From the NCBI GenBank assembly GCA_964017045.1, contig OZ024799.1, positions 28,159,596-28,223,595 of the forward strand: a stretch of 64,000 nt of DNA, given 5' to 3'. Positions 11,911 through 23,229 of the stretch are shown here, piece by piece (the first letter of the stretch is position 1; every line of letters starts with the position of its first letter). Made by a program: the position numbers and the translations under genes. The DNA comes from Omphiscola glabra. Its lineage: Eukaryota > Mollusca > Gastropoda > Lymnaeidae. The notes beneath the pieces are model-generated. The model was not told the origin of the DNA. It did not search any database and worked only from the letters and a program-made list of their open reading frames with translations.

Positions 11911-13320
11911 AGCAGGCGAGCCTTTATAAAACCAAAACGATCCCGAGAAAGTAGCCAAAAAAAACACATGGGATGTTTCTGTGTTCACTAGACCTTGGCC
12001 TATTAAGGGATCTACTGTTTTGGTAGCCTGTTAATGGAAGCACTTAGTATAAATCAATATATAAAAAAATCCCCCATCCCTATTGTGTCAGTTAGTCTTT
12101 GCGTTTCTTCTGTCTCTGTTAGAAGTGTTAGAATGCTAAGAACAGCGTCAGCGGGAATGAGGAGACGTGAAATACAAAGGAAAAAAAAAATATAGCTGAT
12201 TAAAAAAAAAATGAAAAAATCTTTAGCTATAGATTGTGACACTAATCTTGTTAAATTCAAAATGATATATATAAAAAATATTTTTTTAAGGTCAAGGTAT
12301 GAGTGAGAAATAGAGGAAAGCGTAATCTCTTTAACATTTTCCTCCGTATTATTTCATTTTGAAAAAAACTTCAGTTCGAACAAATTGCCGATGGAAAACA
12401 TTTCCGTTGGAACAAACTGCGCCGAGAAAGTTTCCGTCGAACAAATTTGTTTCGTAGAAATTTCCCACGCGAGCCCTAATTAACATGCCCCCCTCCCCAA
12501 CCTTTTCCAACCACCATCACCACATACAAACATAAAGCAAATATAAATTCACATCAAAGCCTTGAGACAATGTGATTTGGACTTACTAAACAATATGAGT
12601 GTATAAAAACGGTTGGGGGGGGGGGGAAGATCCAATTGTTAAGCCAGTAAATACCAGTACATTAGCGTTGAAAAATATTTTTGTCACTTGCGTTATATTT
12701 AAGACAAAACAATAGGTGGTGCAAGTATTTTATTCTTCCCGCCGTAGCTACAATTCGCGATTTAAGTAATCGACGTTGCCCTACATGAATTTAATTAGGA
12801 ATGGCATCTCTCAATGACATACTTTTGAAAACGTTCAACAGTGGCAAGGCATAGAGGTAACTCAAGTAACTTATCTTCTACGCGATGTATCTGTCAAGTA
12901 CCAGTTGTGAGGAGTTCAAGTGAGTTCGAATAGGATGAATTAAACCCAGCTCACCAGCCGTGATGACTTCCATGAGTATACAGAGCGTGTGTCACTTGGC
13001 TGCAGTATGCGCTATAGATTAAGTTTTGGTGTTTGGAACATCAGACTACAGCCGGTTGTGTGTCACTTGGCAGCAGTATACATCATACTATTGCTGGTTG
13101 AGACGCCGTTACGAAGCCATCAAAATCTACACTTTCAGGTCCGCATATATTTTTCTGTCCCTTCTTTTTAAAGAACACTTCCAACAACAAAAACAAAAGG
13201 CTAGATTATTTATAGGTTTACTCGAACCTAACATATTTTGAACACTGATACTGTTATCACTCAGACTCCTACTAGTAGTAGTTAGTATGGAATATCATGT
13301 CATTATTTTTTTGTTATTCT
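11911..13320. other. 1.4 kb without a recognised gene
   Basis: Bases 12360-12475 contain several degenerate TTTCCGT-CGAACAAA motifs resembling the arms of the foldback element at 23230-23546. A G-run lies at about 12615-12627. Reading frames are short. Confidence 0.45.
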
Positions 13321-13860
13321 TGGGAGAACATGAAGAATATCTTGCAATGATTGCAGTCATATTCATGAGAGAACAAGAAGAATACCTTGCACTGCTCGCA
13401 GTCATATTCATCGGAGAACAAGAAGAATACCTTGCACTGCTCGCAGTCATATTCATCTGAGAACAAGAAGAATACCTTGCACTGCTTGCAGTCATATTCA
13501 TCTGAGAACAAGAAGAATACCTTGCACTGCTTGCAGTCATATTCATCTGAGAACAAGATGAATACCTTGCACTGCTCGCAGTCATATTCATCTGAGAACA
13601 AGAAGAATACCTTGCACTGCTCGCAATCATATTCATCTGAGAACAAGAAGAATACCTTGCACTGCTTGCAGTCATATTCATCTGAGAACAAGATGAATAC
13701 CTTGCACTGCTCGCAGTCATATTCATCTGAGAACAAGAAGAATACCTTGAACTGCTCGCAGTCATATTCATCTGAGAACAAGAAGAATACCTTGCACTGC
13801 TTGCAGTCATATTCATCGGAGAACAAGAAGAATACCTTGCACTGCTTGCAGACATATTAT
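13321..13860. repeat. 45-bp minisatellite, about 12 copies
   Basis: The unit is GAGAACAAGAAGAATACCTT, then GCACTGCTCGCAGTC, then ATATTCATCT. TGCTCGCAG and TGCTTGCAG alternate (CpG versus TpG), and two copies have AAGATGAAT for AAGAAGAAT. The 45-bp period keeps frames of 170-226 codons open on both strands, giving 15-residue repeats. These frames begin and end in unique sequence without gene signals. Confidence 0.97.
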
Positions 13861-14124
13861 TTTTGGTCCAGGCATTTTTTTCTGAACGTTTTATGCTCAC
13901 TGTAAAAAAAAAATCGAAGCAACCTTCACAATCCAAACCCTTTACCCCCAAGCGCCCGACACCTGTGCCTCCCATCCTCTACTTAGCATTATCACGTGCT
14001 AGAATTGAATCCGTCTACCTGTAGCCCAGCTAGGCGCGATGATGTGCTAGTGCCACCTTGGCTGTGGCCTATATATTAACAGGGGGGGGGAGGGAGGGGA
14101 CGTGAGTGTTTATCCGTCGTCATA

Positions 14125-14357
14125 CCTGCAGCCTGCCTCCTCTACCTGTAGCCTGCCTCCTCTACCTGTAGCCTGCCTCCTCTACCTGTAGCCTGCCTCC
14201 TCTACCTGTAGCCTGCCTCCTCTACCTGTAGCCTGCCTCCTCTACCTGGAGCCTGCCTCCTCTACCTGTAGCCTACCTCCTCTACCTGTAGCCTACCTCC
14301 TCTACCTGTAGCCTACCTCCTCTACCTGTAGCCAGCCTTATCTACCTGTAACCTACC
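14125..14357. repeat. 20-bp minisatellite, about 11 copies
   Basis: The unit is GCCTGCCTCCTCTACCTGTA. The distal copies share GCCTACC in place of GCCTGCC, so a variant spread locally. Confidence 0.96.
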
Positions 14358-15150
14358 GCCTCCGATCAATTTGAAGACAATCAATCGTCGGTCCTCTTAT
14401 TGATGGCACCCAGGCGAGGTTGTATTTGATGACAGAGATCAAGTATTAGGGACCAGCAAGGAAAAACAAAACCAAAACAATGGGCGCTGAAAAAGTGTTA
14501 CTCAAGGTCAATTGACGTTGTAAATTTGTTTTCATCAAACACGGTGGTCCCGGCACTGTTTAGCTATCAGACGAGCGGGATGTTTGGCAAGTATGGAGAT
14601 TTTTTAAATAAAATTAACGGAAGAGAAATAAAATGGTTTGGGGGGAGGGGGGGGGGAGGGGGGGGGGAGAGAGAAAGGGTAGGGATGAAACAAATCGATT
14701 CTTGCAGATTTACCAGAAATAATTGTTTAAAACTGACAAATAATGAAGTTTCCATTGCCCGTGATCCCCCCCACACCCCACCCACCGCCCCGTTGATTCC
14801 ATACGCACAGATCTATTTACTGTGCAGATTGCGGGTCGAGACAAAAGCTTTGTAAACTTATGGAAACATTGTCGTGATGTGTTGATTACTTTGCTTAGAA
14901 GCCCCCGTGTCAAAGAATAAATAACCCGATCCTTGTTTAATACCGAACACACACGCGAAATAAAATGCGTCTGTGGGTGGGAGGGGGTTGTTTGTGTCTG
15001 ATCTTTATCAACAATCACATTACATAATTACAACCCAGCGGATAAGTGGAGTTAAGAACACCGATACAGTTGTACACACTGTCAATCTGATTCCTGGTCG
15101 CTTTAGCTCCTCATGCCTCATATGGATAATTTTAAGATCTTCAAATACCG
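14358..15150. other. Unique sequence with a G-run cluster
   Basis: Bases 14639-14668 are almost pure G broken by single A, then GAGAGAGAAAGGG. This is a strong G-quadruplex candidate on the + strand. No gene recognised. Confidence 0.5.
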
Positions 15151-15151
15151 A

Positions 15152-15275
15152 GGTGAACACTAAATGGAAGTGAACTGTACGAGGGGAACACTAAATGGAA
15201 GTGAACTGTACGAGGGGAACACTAAATGGAAGTGAACTGTACGAGGGGAACACCTAATGGAAGTGAACTGTATAC
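15152..15275. repeat. 31-bp minisatellite, 4 copies
   Basis: The unit is GAGGGGAACACTAAATGGAA followed by GTGAACTGTAC. The first and last copies diverge slightly. Confidence 0.93.
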
Positions 15276-15299
15276 GTGTCTGCATTCCGTCTTATGACA

Positions 15300-16060
15300 G
15301 CCAGTTGTACTTAAGGTACTTATTTAGGCAGCTGTACTTTAAGTTCTTATTTAGCCAGCTGTACTTTAGATACTTATTTAGTCAGATGTACTTTAGGTTC
15401 TTATTTAGCCAGCTGTACTTTAGGTACTTATTTAGCCAGCTGTACTTTAGGTTCTTATTTAGCCAGCTGTACTTTAGGTACTTATTTAGCCAGCTGTACT
15501 TTAGGTACTTATTTAGCCAGCTGTACTTTAGGTTCTTATTTAGCCAGCTGTACTTTAGGTACTTATTTAGCCAGCTGCACTTTAGGTTCTTATTTAGCCA
15601 GCTGTACTTTAGGTACTTATTTAGCCAGCTGTACTTTAGGTTCTTATTTAGCCATCTGTACTTTAGGTTCTTATTTAGCCAGCTGTACTTTAGGTTCTTA
15701 TTTAGCCAGCTGTACTTTAGATTCTTATTTAGCCAGCTGTACTTTAGGTTCTTATTTAGCCATCTGTACTTTAGGTTTTATTTAGCCAGCTGTACTTTAG
15801 GTACTTATTTAGCCAGCTGTACTTTAGGTACTTATTTAGCCAGCTGTACTTTAGGTTCTTATTTAGCCAGCTGTACTTTACTAGACTTTAGGTACTTATT
15901 TAGCCACCTGAACTTTAGGTTTTTATTTAGCCATCTGTACTTTAGGTTCTTATTTAGCCACCTGAACTTTAGGTTTTTATTTAGCCAGCTGTACTTTAGG
16001 CTCTTATTTAGCCAGCTGTACTTTAGGTACATATTTAGCCAGCTAGACTTTATGTAATAA
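15300..16060. repeat. 27-bp minisatellite, about 28 copies
   Basis: The unit is TTAGCCAGCTGTACTTTAGG followed by TACTTAT or TTCTTAT. The TAC and TTC variants partly alternate. Most units carry CAGCTG. A single 266-codon + strand frame (repeat S-Q-L-Y-F-R-Y/F-L-F) runs through part of it because 27 is a multiple of three. It shifts frame after a 2-base loss near 15775, as expected of non-coding DNA. Confidence 0.97.
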
Positions 16061-16262
16061 AGATCTTTTTGTCTTCAACACTTTCCAGCCATACACCCCA
16101 CCCCTGCTTTTTTTGTCTTCTCTGCCTTAGCAATATTGTTAGCCTTGATGGAAATCCTTTGAAAAGGATTCTTACCAGACTGACCTGTTTTTCAGCAATA
16201 AACTAAGTACACAAACATCCTATTTAAAAAAAAAGGAAGATTAAAAAAGCAGATTTTAAAAT
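16061..16262. repeat. Flank duplicated at 11736-11910
   Basis: This is the downstream partner of the 27-bp array, nearly identical to the flank of the small array at 11.7 kb but with about 30 extra bases near 16115-16145. It shows that array and flank were duplicated together. Confidence 0.9.
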
Positions 16263-16628
16263 GCTTCACCAACAAACTGATAGCAAATGCTCAGTAATTT
16301 ATACAACAGGAATTCGATGTTTACCGACCTGTTTACTTCTACGCTTTCACTGCAGTAACTACGCTTTTAAGGCTAAGACTTCGGCACTACGACGAGCCTT
16401 ACACAAAACTACTGTTTCGGAAGTATCTTCATTTGTTTGCTTTATTTTAAATTTAAAAAAAACTAAATAAGTGGGTAGTTTTCAGTAAAAAGTTACCGCA
16501 TTTTTTGTGTTAACACCGTAAGCAATCGACTAAGATTAACATTGATTGGCCTTTTCGGTCTCATCTCAATGAATCAACCATAATATTTTTATTTTTAGAA
16601 GATGCGTTAATACTTAACTGCCAAATTG

Positions 16629-16808
16629 TCTATTTTTAGCCGTACTGTTGCATATCGATTGGATTTGGTCTAAGTGTTTTCCCCACTTGATCTATTTTTA
16701 GCCGTACTGTTGCATATCGATTGAATTTGGTCTAAATGTTTTCCACTTGATCTATTTTTAGCCGTACTGTTGCATATCGATTGGATTTGGTCTTAGTGTT
16801 TTCCACTG
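16629..16808. repeat. ~60-bp tandem repeat, 3 copies
   Basis: The unit is CTATTTTTAGCCGTACTGTT, GCATATCGATTGGATTTGGT, then CTAAGTGTTTTCCACTTGAT. Copies start near 16630, 16692 and 16752. Confidence 0.95.
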
Positions 16809-18514
16809 ATTTCGAATGCGCTTTCTTAGTTTCGGATGCTTTCATATTTAAAAACAATAAGTATTTGATTGCACCCCCCCCCCCACACGCGGGGCTAACT
16901 GACCAGCAAGCTACGTTTTTGAGAGCTGAAAACTACTCTGACACTAATCCAGGGGGTAATCAGCTCTGTGTTTAAAATGTCCATTTTTTCAAACCAAAAA
17001 AAATATTTATTTGTTAATATATCAATATCACAGTCCGAAATTTCCGAATCGCTTCTAATTAAGGGTACTTAAAAGCAAGTGTCGGCAACCGGTGTATAGG
17101 TGCCAGTACTCCAATATATTTGTTAGCTTGTTTTTACTTATGGTTTGCCGCAGAATTCTGGGTAAGGCTTAGGCCCTAGGAGGGTGTCCCGCGCGTGATA
17201 AAAGGTTGCATAATTTAGTTGAACCTATTTTGATTTGCCAGTTATGTTTTTTGTTTTTTTAATGTATGTTTTTATTTCCTTGAAAACATGTAACTTGCCG
17301 CCAAAGGGTTCTCACACCATGTGTGCCTCACGTCTCATTTCTGTCATCCCACCCTTTTCCCCCTAAAGTGCGTGTTATGTAAGAAACATTTCATGCAATG
17401 ATCGATGATTTAGGTTGGCCTTGTTGCCGAAAAGGTAAGGCATTGGGGAGAAGAACCGATAAGGTTCACCGCTTTCCTCAAGACATTGATGTTTGTTGTA
17501 TCGAAGTTGCAAACACTGATATATTCCTCCTTGTTCACATCTGCCGTTTGTGCCTTGCCTTGGGCGTGCGGGAGTGGATTTGTGTGGGTGGGTGGGTTGG
17601 GGGGCGGAGAATCCCTTTAAATTAAACTGTGCGTTGTTGAGGCCATCCCGATCGGCCTTGAAGCCAGACCGCCCCCCCCCCCCCGACACAATGCAATTAT
17701 TGTGTGTGTGCCCGTTGTAGAGGCACCAGCACGTAGTTCATTCATACCTGTGTTCAAGATCAGCTTATCAACGGAACAACGGGGAAATCAAATGTTTACT
17801 TTAACATTACGGTTCAAGTTGTTCCACGAAGGTTTGAGGGAACTTGGGGAAGGGACATGGGGGGGGGGGGGGGGCTTGCTTTAATGAATGGCTGATTTAA
17901 ATCAGGTATACACGCATGACTCATGATGGCCTTTTTTGTCAGAGTTTGTATTTGGGCATGTTTTCGTGATTTGAATGGGCATATCTCTGAAGTTAGTGTG
18001 CCAAGGTTTGCGAGGGATTCACGTTACTCCACTCGACTATAGAAATGCTGCTTTAGTTTGACGTGCATGCTGTTCTTCTTTGTCATTTAGCATTGAATGA
18101 AAGCGTAGTGCATAAACCTCAATGAATCAACAGCCAGCCCCTCCCCCCCCCCCAACCTGTAAAAGAATATAAGTATATTCGTTTCTAAAAGCAAGCGTGT
18201 GAACCGGTGGTGTAAAATATCCAGGGGCATTCCGACCCCGTGTCACGCTGTGTATGAAGCACCGCGCATAGATTGGTCAAGCATTGGTCCAAGGCAAGTT
18301 GGCGAGGATGCACACGGGAGGCTATGATACGTCATTTTGTATATGACAGACCTCATACGGATAACATTACATTTGAAAGTTCACACGCACGTGTGACACA
18401 TTACCCTACGCCCTACCCAGCTTCATGTACAGGAAGACTCACGGCCCCGAATGTTTGGGCACAAATCTCGCCAGGGGGAAGCAACCTGAGTGACATAGTT
18501 TGGTCGATAGGTTA
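16809..18514. other. 1.7 kb without a recognised gene
   Basis: C or G runs occur near 16876-16886, 17672-17684, 17859-17874 and 18139-18153. Frames of 60-104 codons overlap near 17375-17690 on both strands and none is recognisable. Confidence 0.45.
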
Positions 18515-18668
18515 CGGATCATCTCACTAGCAAGTGATCCGATCCACTACGCATACGTTATTGTATTTAGCATACTTTGTGGTCGATAGGTTACGGATCA
18601 TCTCACTAGCAAGTGATCCGATCCACTACGCATACGTTATTGTATTTAGCATACTTTGTGGTAGATTG
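18515..18668. repeat. 79-bp direct tandem duplication
   Basis: The block GATCATCTCACTAGCAAGTG through ATTTAGCATACTTTGTGG, with TCGATAGGTTACG, occurs twice in a row essentially without change, so the duplication is recent. Confidence 0.95.
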
Positions 18669-19640
18669 GTTCGGGACGTACGACAGAATATTCGGGACGT
18701 CGTCGTTGGAAGGAATTTCCTTGCAATTTATTATGCTTTATCCAGCTTTTCTGAGAGTGTTTTATTTGGAGTATCTGAACCGCAGACATGGGCGTGGTCA
18801 CGTTTTCCATATAGCCTTGGTTTTATAATTTGAGGGTTATCTGCATCATTTTTAAGCAAATCGAGCCGCAAGCTACGCTTGAACAAAATAAAATTATTTT
18901 TTTTTTTTGGACTATTTGTCGGAGTGGTTGTAGGCTCATCTTTCGAGAACCGTTGTTTGAAAGAAAAAATCCACACGCCTTAGTCGGGGCAGCGTGACTC
19001 TCTCGTGCCTGATATTCTCATCTATATCAACACACCCATTTTACTATGGATTTCTTAAATTTTGAAAGTTAACTGCTGCGTAGAATCATGTATTGCTCGA
19101 CTCGCCTAACATCGTGTCCGGATGGTTTCCGTTCGTTCTATTTACCCACACCCACACATTTTTTATGAGCCTGCTGTTATCGCCCCCTCCCCCACTCTTT
19201 CTCCCCGGTATGCGATCAACGTCCCATTCAGAGGGGAAAATACCATGTTTCAGTATCATCAATCCTTTACTTCGAGGGAGTGGTACCTATTTCTGAAACA
19301 GATTTAGAACCCTTTTTTTCTTATTTTATCACATGATTTATTTTTCATTATTATTTATTTTTTCTATTTGGGAATTTCCAATGCAGTGGTACACAAAAGG
19401 TTAGGAGGTTTGGGGGGGGGGGGGGGGAGTGACGAAAAAAAAGTGGGGGGGGGGGGCTGTACAGTATATGAAAAAAAAACACGTCCACTTGCATTCGTCC
19501 TTTGTTTAAACAGCAAGCATTGAAGAAACAAGGTCAGTGCATAAGTGGCTCGGTGACCCTCACAAACTGGTTGTGTTAAGTGTGAGCTTGGTTCTATCAG
19601 GGCGGTCAAACAAAGTGACCAACTATGATTCTAACTTAGC
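18669..19640. other. Unique sequence, no gene recognised
   Basis: It includes adjoining G-runs at about 19411-19428 and 19444-19456. No domain-like frame was found. Confidence 0.45.
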
Positions 19641-19668
19641 TACACACACACACACACACACACACACT
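19641..19668. repeat. (AC)n microsatellite
   Basis: An uninterrupted run of about 13 CA dinucleotides. Confidence 0.95.
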
Positions 19669-19767
19669 GGGTTGGTAAGAATGCTCTTACACAATGTCTT
19701 GAGTGACAAAACCACGACTTGACAATCCTGATCAACAGTAAAACATGCCCTTTTCTGTATTCTACAG

Positions 19768-19828
19768 GTGTTTTTTTTCTTCTTTGCCAGTGGAGTGATC
19801 TACACGATAGTGACTATTTATCAAAAGG
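19768..19828 (+). CDS. Candidate 61-bp exon encoding a membrane segment
   Basis: A pyrimidine-rich acceptor TTTTCTGTATTCTACAG ends at 19767, and AAAAGG followed by GTGAGT at 19829 is a near-consensus donor. Read from the first base, the 61 bp are open and encode a hydrophobic stretch starting VFFFFFASG and continuing VIYTIVTIYQK, typical of one transmembrane helix. The FF-x-x-G-x-x-Y spacing recalls the Frag1/DRAM/TMEM150 membrane proteins, but that is from memory and one helix cannot identify a family. A second frame is also open. No neighbouring exon of the same protein was identified, so the gene is unknown and a chance splice-site pair is possible. Confidence 0.4.
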
Positions 19829-19829
19829 G

Positions 19830-21030
19830 TGAGTACTGGCTCTTGTAAACGCTAAATCGCTTGATGCATTCTTGTTATGACATTGTCCCTGTCTTGCAAT
19901 GATGTTGTGATTTCCAAGACTCGAAGGGAAATGGGATTTTTCTCACTAGTAAACTGAACCCAAGCCTAGTCTCATACTCATATACCTATGTGTTCAGCTT
20001 CGCAGCTCTTAAATAAGACGATTCTTGTTTGAGGGGTTGGTTGTAGTCAGGTCATATGTGTGTGAATGATTATGCCGAACTAAATGAAAGATTATGCTGA
20101 AATGAATGAAAGATTATACCGACATGGTCTACACAGTCAAATGGTGTAATTCTCATTTAAAGATTAAATTGCTTTTACGTTTGAAAAAACGCGTGTTTTT
20201 AACACGACATGTAATTCATTATGTAAATGTGGCTGTCGAGCAATAAAATCCGTTATATCGACGTTGTCTTCTGTTATATTCTCGAAACTGTCTTCTATTA
20301 TATTTTACCGTCTTTGCTCTCAGAGTCAGTAGTTACTTAGTTGTGAATCTGCTGAACAACGCCAGACAAAAAAAAAAACAACAACAACAAAAATCAACAA
20401 CATCCGCAGTCAGAAATATCCATGTTTCCCGGAAACCAAATCTCGCAGCCAGATCTGGGATGCCGGACTCGTTTCTGCAGTTGGGTTGTTCCAGGCACAG
20501 TTGCTCTATTTAAAAAAACAACAACAACAACGCGTAAGACCAATTCGATCCCGCCTGTTCCCACCTGTGTGGCGATCATATTTCCTATCATTAGATGGAT
20601 TTCGTGCCAGCATTTTGCAAGTGTGAACTCAACGGTGAAAGGGATGCCTTTTTTTTTTCCTCGGGGAAATGTGTGTTTTACAGAAGCTTTCTATAACAGG
20701 GTTTCTACACATTCATTAGGCTCGACTGCCAACGGTATCTAGATATGTAGAGAATGATTGTTAGGCCTAATTCTGAAGGGGAAAAACATCTCCAGTAAAA
20801 GCTCCCCACGATAAGAATTAAAAATAGCAGAACTTAAGTTTAAAAAAAAAAAGAAAACCAGTCAAGAAATAAATGGGTTTTTTTTGTTTCGGAAAAACGA
20901 AGAAAATTTCTGTTTTAGTTACGGATAAAAGGGGAATATTCTTTTTATCAGCTAATCGCATTTCCATCTTGTGGAGCGTATCCCAGTGTGTCGAACGTAA
21001 TCTACATGTGACATTTTAGGATTGAGTCTT
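19830..21030. other. Unique sequence, no gene recognised
   Basis: Short ACA-rich low-complexity patches lie near 20380 and 20515. A 106-codon + strand frame at 20422-20742 has no recognisable motif. Confidence 0.45.
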
Positions 21031-21032
21031 TC

Positions 21033-21330
21033 TCGTGCAGTGTTCACCCGGTGAACGGCAGGTAAAGAATACTGGCTCAAATTATCGTGGTTGACCGCGT
21101 CTACTTCGTTGAGTGAGAGGGTGATCTCAGCTCTACCTATAAGTTTTGTGCCCAAGTGAAGAGTTAAGTCACTCTTTATCGTGTAGTGTTCACCCAGGGG
21201 AACGGCAGGTAAATAATACTGGCTCAAATTATCGTGGTTGATCGCGTCTGCTTCGTTGAGTGAGAGGGTGATCTCAGCTCTACTTATAAGTTTTGTGCCC
21301 AAGTGAAGAGTTAAGTCACTCTTTATCGTG
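21033..21330. repeat. ~146-bp tandem duplication, 2 copies
   Basis: Blocks beginning TCGTGCAGTGTTCACCC (21033) and TCGTGTAGTGTTCACCC (21179) are about 90% alike, and a third copy begins at 21326 but breaks off. The - strand frame at 20952-21302 translates across both copies (motif TLSLNE then NHDNLSQY twice). Since 146 is not a multiple of three, the frame survives through a small length difference. I regard it as non-coding. Confidence 0.9.
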
Positions 21331-22052
21331 CATTACCTAAGAAAGCCTGTGCATAAATTTTAAAAAATATATTAAAAAAACAAAACAAACATATTTAGGT
21401 TTCATCTAGGCTACATAGACGAATTGGCTTCATTGAGTGCTAATCTACACGTTCTGCACGGTCTTTCTATATTCTATCAAATTCTACTTTTTAGTGAGTT
21501 CAAACTTATCTTTGATAGAAAGTATTATTATTTTTTAAATTTATGCACGCATCCAAATGTAAAAGCACGAAGCTAAGACGGAAGTGATGCCACCATTTTT
21601 GTATAGCTCCCGAATAGCTATTTCTCTACACATATTGTGATGTCTTTGATGAATGAATTTTCCACCCAATTTTGATAGATTTATAAAATCTATTATCAGT
21701 GAAGCTGAGTTTGAAATTAATGGAATATTGGTAACAAAGGGTTTTGTAGGGTTGTTTATACACGTTGATATGATCCTCCTCTGAACATGGCTTTAGTGTC
21801 TTCTTATATATATATTACGCTTCTGGTGTGAATCGTGTACTGCCTCCAAACAAGCTGGCTGCTTCCTAGTTTACTGATTCCTAATAAGCGAATTTTGTAT
21901 TTAGAGTATATGTTATATATCTTTAAAAGAAAGTATGGTTCAATAATGAGTTCAATAGCGCGCAAAATATAATTCCCGATAACTACAATAAATGATATAT
22001 TTTTTGATACAACGCAACTGAGTTTGGCGCGTAATATTTTCTTTTCGGAAAA

Positions 22053-22337
22053 ATGAAATCGTCTCAAAAGGAAGAAATAGTAAAATCTGTGGAATATATA
22101 CTAAAGACTTTGGCCAAAATCAGAATGTATGACTTCGGATACGTATTTTTCCTTTCGGAAGAGGATGAGTTTACCGCATCGGGTGACACCACGAGTTTAG
22201 TAGAGTGCAAAAAAATGTTCGGTTTTAAAAGATTCTTAAATGTGCGTTACCCGAGTACATGTTTTGTCAAGTTAGTAACTTTAATAGATGGGAAGTTCAC
22301 ACATTGCTGCCACCAATGTCTGGCGGGCTATATCTAG
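22053..22337 (+). CDS. Unassigned 94-aa open frame, possibly genuine
   Basis: It starts at an ATG (MKSSQKEEIV...) and ends in TAG after a Cys-rich tail (THCCHQCLAGYI). It is non-repetitive, with balanced charged and hydrophobic residues, unlike most frames in this window. No signal peptide, membrane segment or family motif is evident. It lies just upstream of the candidate exons at 22411 and 22844 on the same strand. A 94-codon frame can occur by chance here, so it may be a small gene, a pseudogene piece or noise. Confidence 0.25.
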   Translation: MKSSQKEEIVKSVEYILKTLAKIRMYDFGYVFFLSEEDEFTASGDTTSLVECKKMFGFKRFLNVRYPSTCFVKLVTLIDGKFTHCCHQCLAGYI

Positions 22338-22410
22338 TTTGTAATGTGTATTGTACGTGTTCATTAGGTCTTTTTCACTCATCTCTCTTTACTTTGTTAG
22401 TTTTTTAAAC

Positions 22411-22530
22411 GCGATGCCAACACGGAAGTTCAACGCTGACACGTCCAACTGTTATCAGTTCAATCATTTCAGGCTTTTATGGGGAAAAAATGACACCATA
22501 ACTTTCCCTCTCGATTTAAGACACTTTCAG
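22411..22530 (+). CDS. Candidate exon ending at a CAG/GTAAAA donor
   Basis: The frame encodes MPTRKFNADTSNCYQ, then FNHFRLLWGKNDTI, then TFPLDLRHFQ, and stops at a donor-like CAG|GTAAAA (22530/22531). An internal acceptor ATCATTTCAG could shorten the exon to 22473. The peptide is protein-like but matches no family I know. The next candidate exon (22844) continues in the same phase across a ~313-bp intron. Confidence 0.3.
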
Positions 22531-22843
22531 GTAAAATGAAATATCTTCTTTTTTTTTTTTTGTGGTTTGGGAAAGAAGTCAATAATACCGTAAATAAGAA
22601 GTGCCAAAACTATAATGATGCTAAAAATTGAGTTGACAGTGCAGCTGATGCTTCGATGGCCTGTACATGTATATGTGTTTGGGTGTATATATATATAAAT
22701 ATCGATAAACTTCTTGTTATATAAATAATAAAAATCGTGCAATTTTATATGATGTATGGATGGAGCATGGCATAGTACAGCTAATTTGCATATGGTCCAT
22801 AACAACTGTCTCAATCTAGATCTTAATGTCATTATGTTTGCAG

Positions 22844-22923
22844 GCAAATATTGTTATAATGACGAAAAGCAAGAAACAAAAATATCCGTTGCTATGGAAA
22901 CATGACGCGGGTCACTCCCTAAG
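22844..22923 (+). CDS. Candidate exon in phase with the one at 22411
   Basis: The acceptor ATTATGTTTGCAG ends at 22843. The frame that continues the exon ending at 22530 reads ANIVIMTKSKKQKYPLLW then KHDAGHSL without a stop, until a possible GTATGA donor at 22924 or until the A-run at 22943. Phase agreement of two independent splice sites is the main support. The function is unknown, and the 3' boundary is uncertain. Confidence 0.3.
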
Positions 22924-22992
22924 TATGAACAAACTACAGTTTGAAAAAAAAAAAAAAAAAAAAACTGTCGTTCAAAAAAACTTCCGTTAGAC

Positions 22993-23192
22993 TAGCGGTT
23001 CTCGACCTGTGGGTCGCCACCCCTTTGGGGATCGCACGACCCTTTCCCAGGGGTCGCCTAAGACCATCTGAAAACACACATGCTCTACAGTTATGAAGGA
23101 GCCACGAAAATAATTTTTTTGCCTGGGGGCCGCCCACAAAACGAGGAACTGTATTAAAGGGTCGCGGCATTAGGAACGTTGAGAAACACTCG
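22993..23192 (+). mobile_element. SPIN-like hAT MITE, copy 1
   Basis: It begins TAGCGGTTCTCGACCTGTGG then GTCGCCACCCC, contains GGGGTCGCCTAAGACCATCT and ends GGGTCGCGGCATTAGGAACG then TTGAGAAACACTCG. This is the arrangement of the non-autonomous SPIN (SPace INvader) hAT elements. Flanks are CGTTAGAC and CGTTAGAA, a 7/8 match for an 8-bp target duplication. It is 200 bp with no coding capacity, and diverged at several terminal bases. Confidence 0.9.
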
Positions 23193-23229
23193 CGTTAGAA
23201 CAACATTCCTTAGTACAAATTAGTTTTGA

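Noticed and set aside
13295..13975. 226- and 170-aa Cys/Ser repeat proteins
   Set aside because: By-products of a 45-bp minisatellite open in several frames on both strands.
15257..16057. 266-aa S-Q-L-Y-F-R repeat protein
   Set aside because: Produced by the 27-bp period; the phase changes mid-array, and flanking sequence is duplicated non-coding DNA.
17365..17429. Exon between CCCTTTTCCCCCTAAAG and AAAAG|GTAAGG
   Set aside because: Splice signals are attractive, but all three frames contain a stop within the 66-bp segment.
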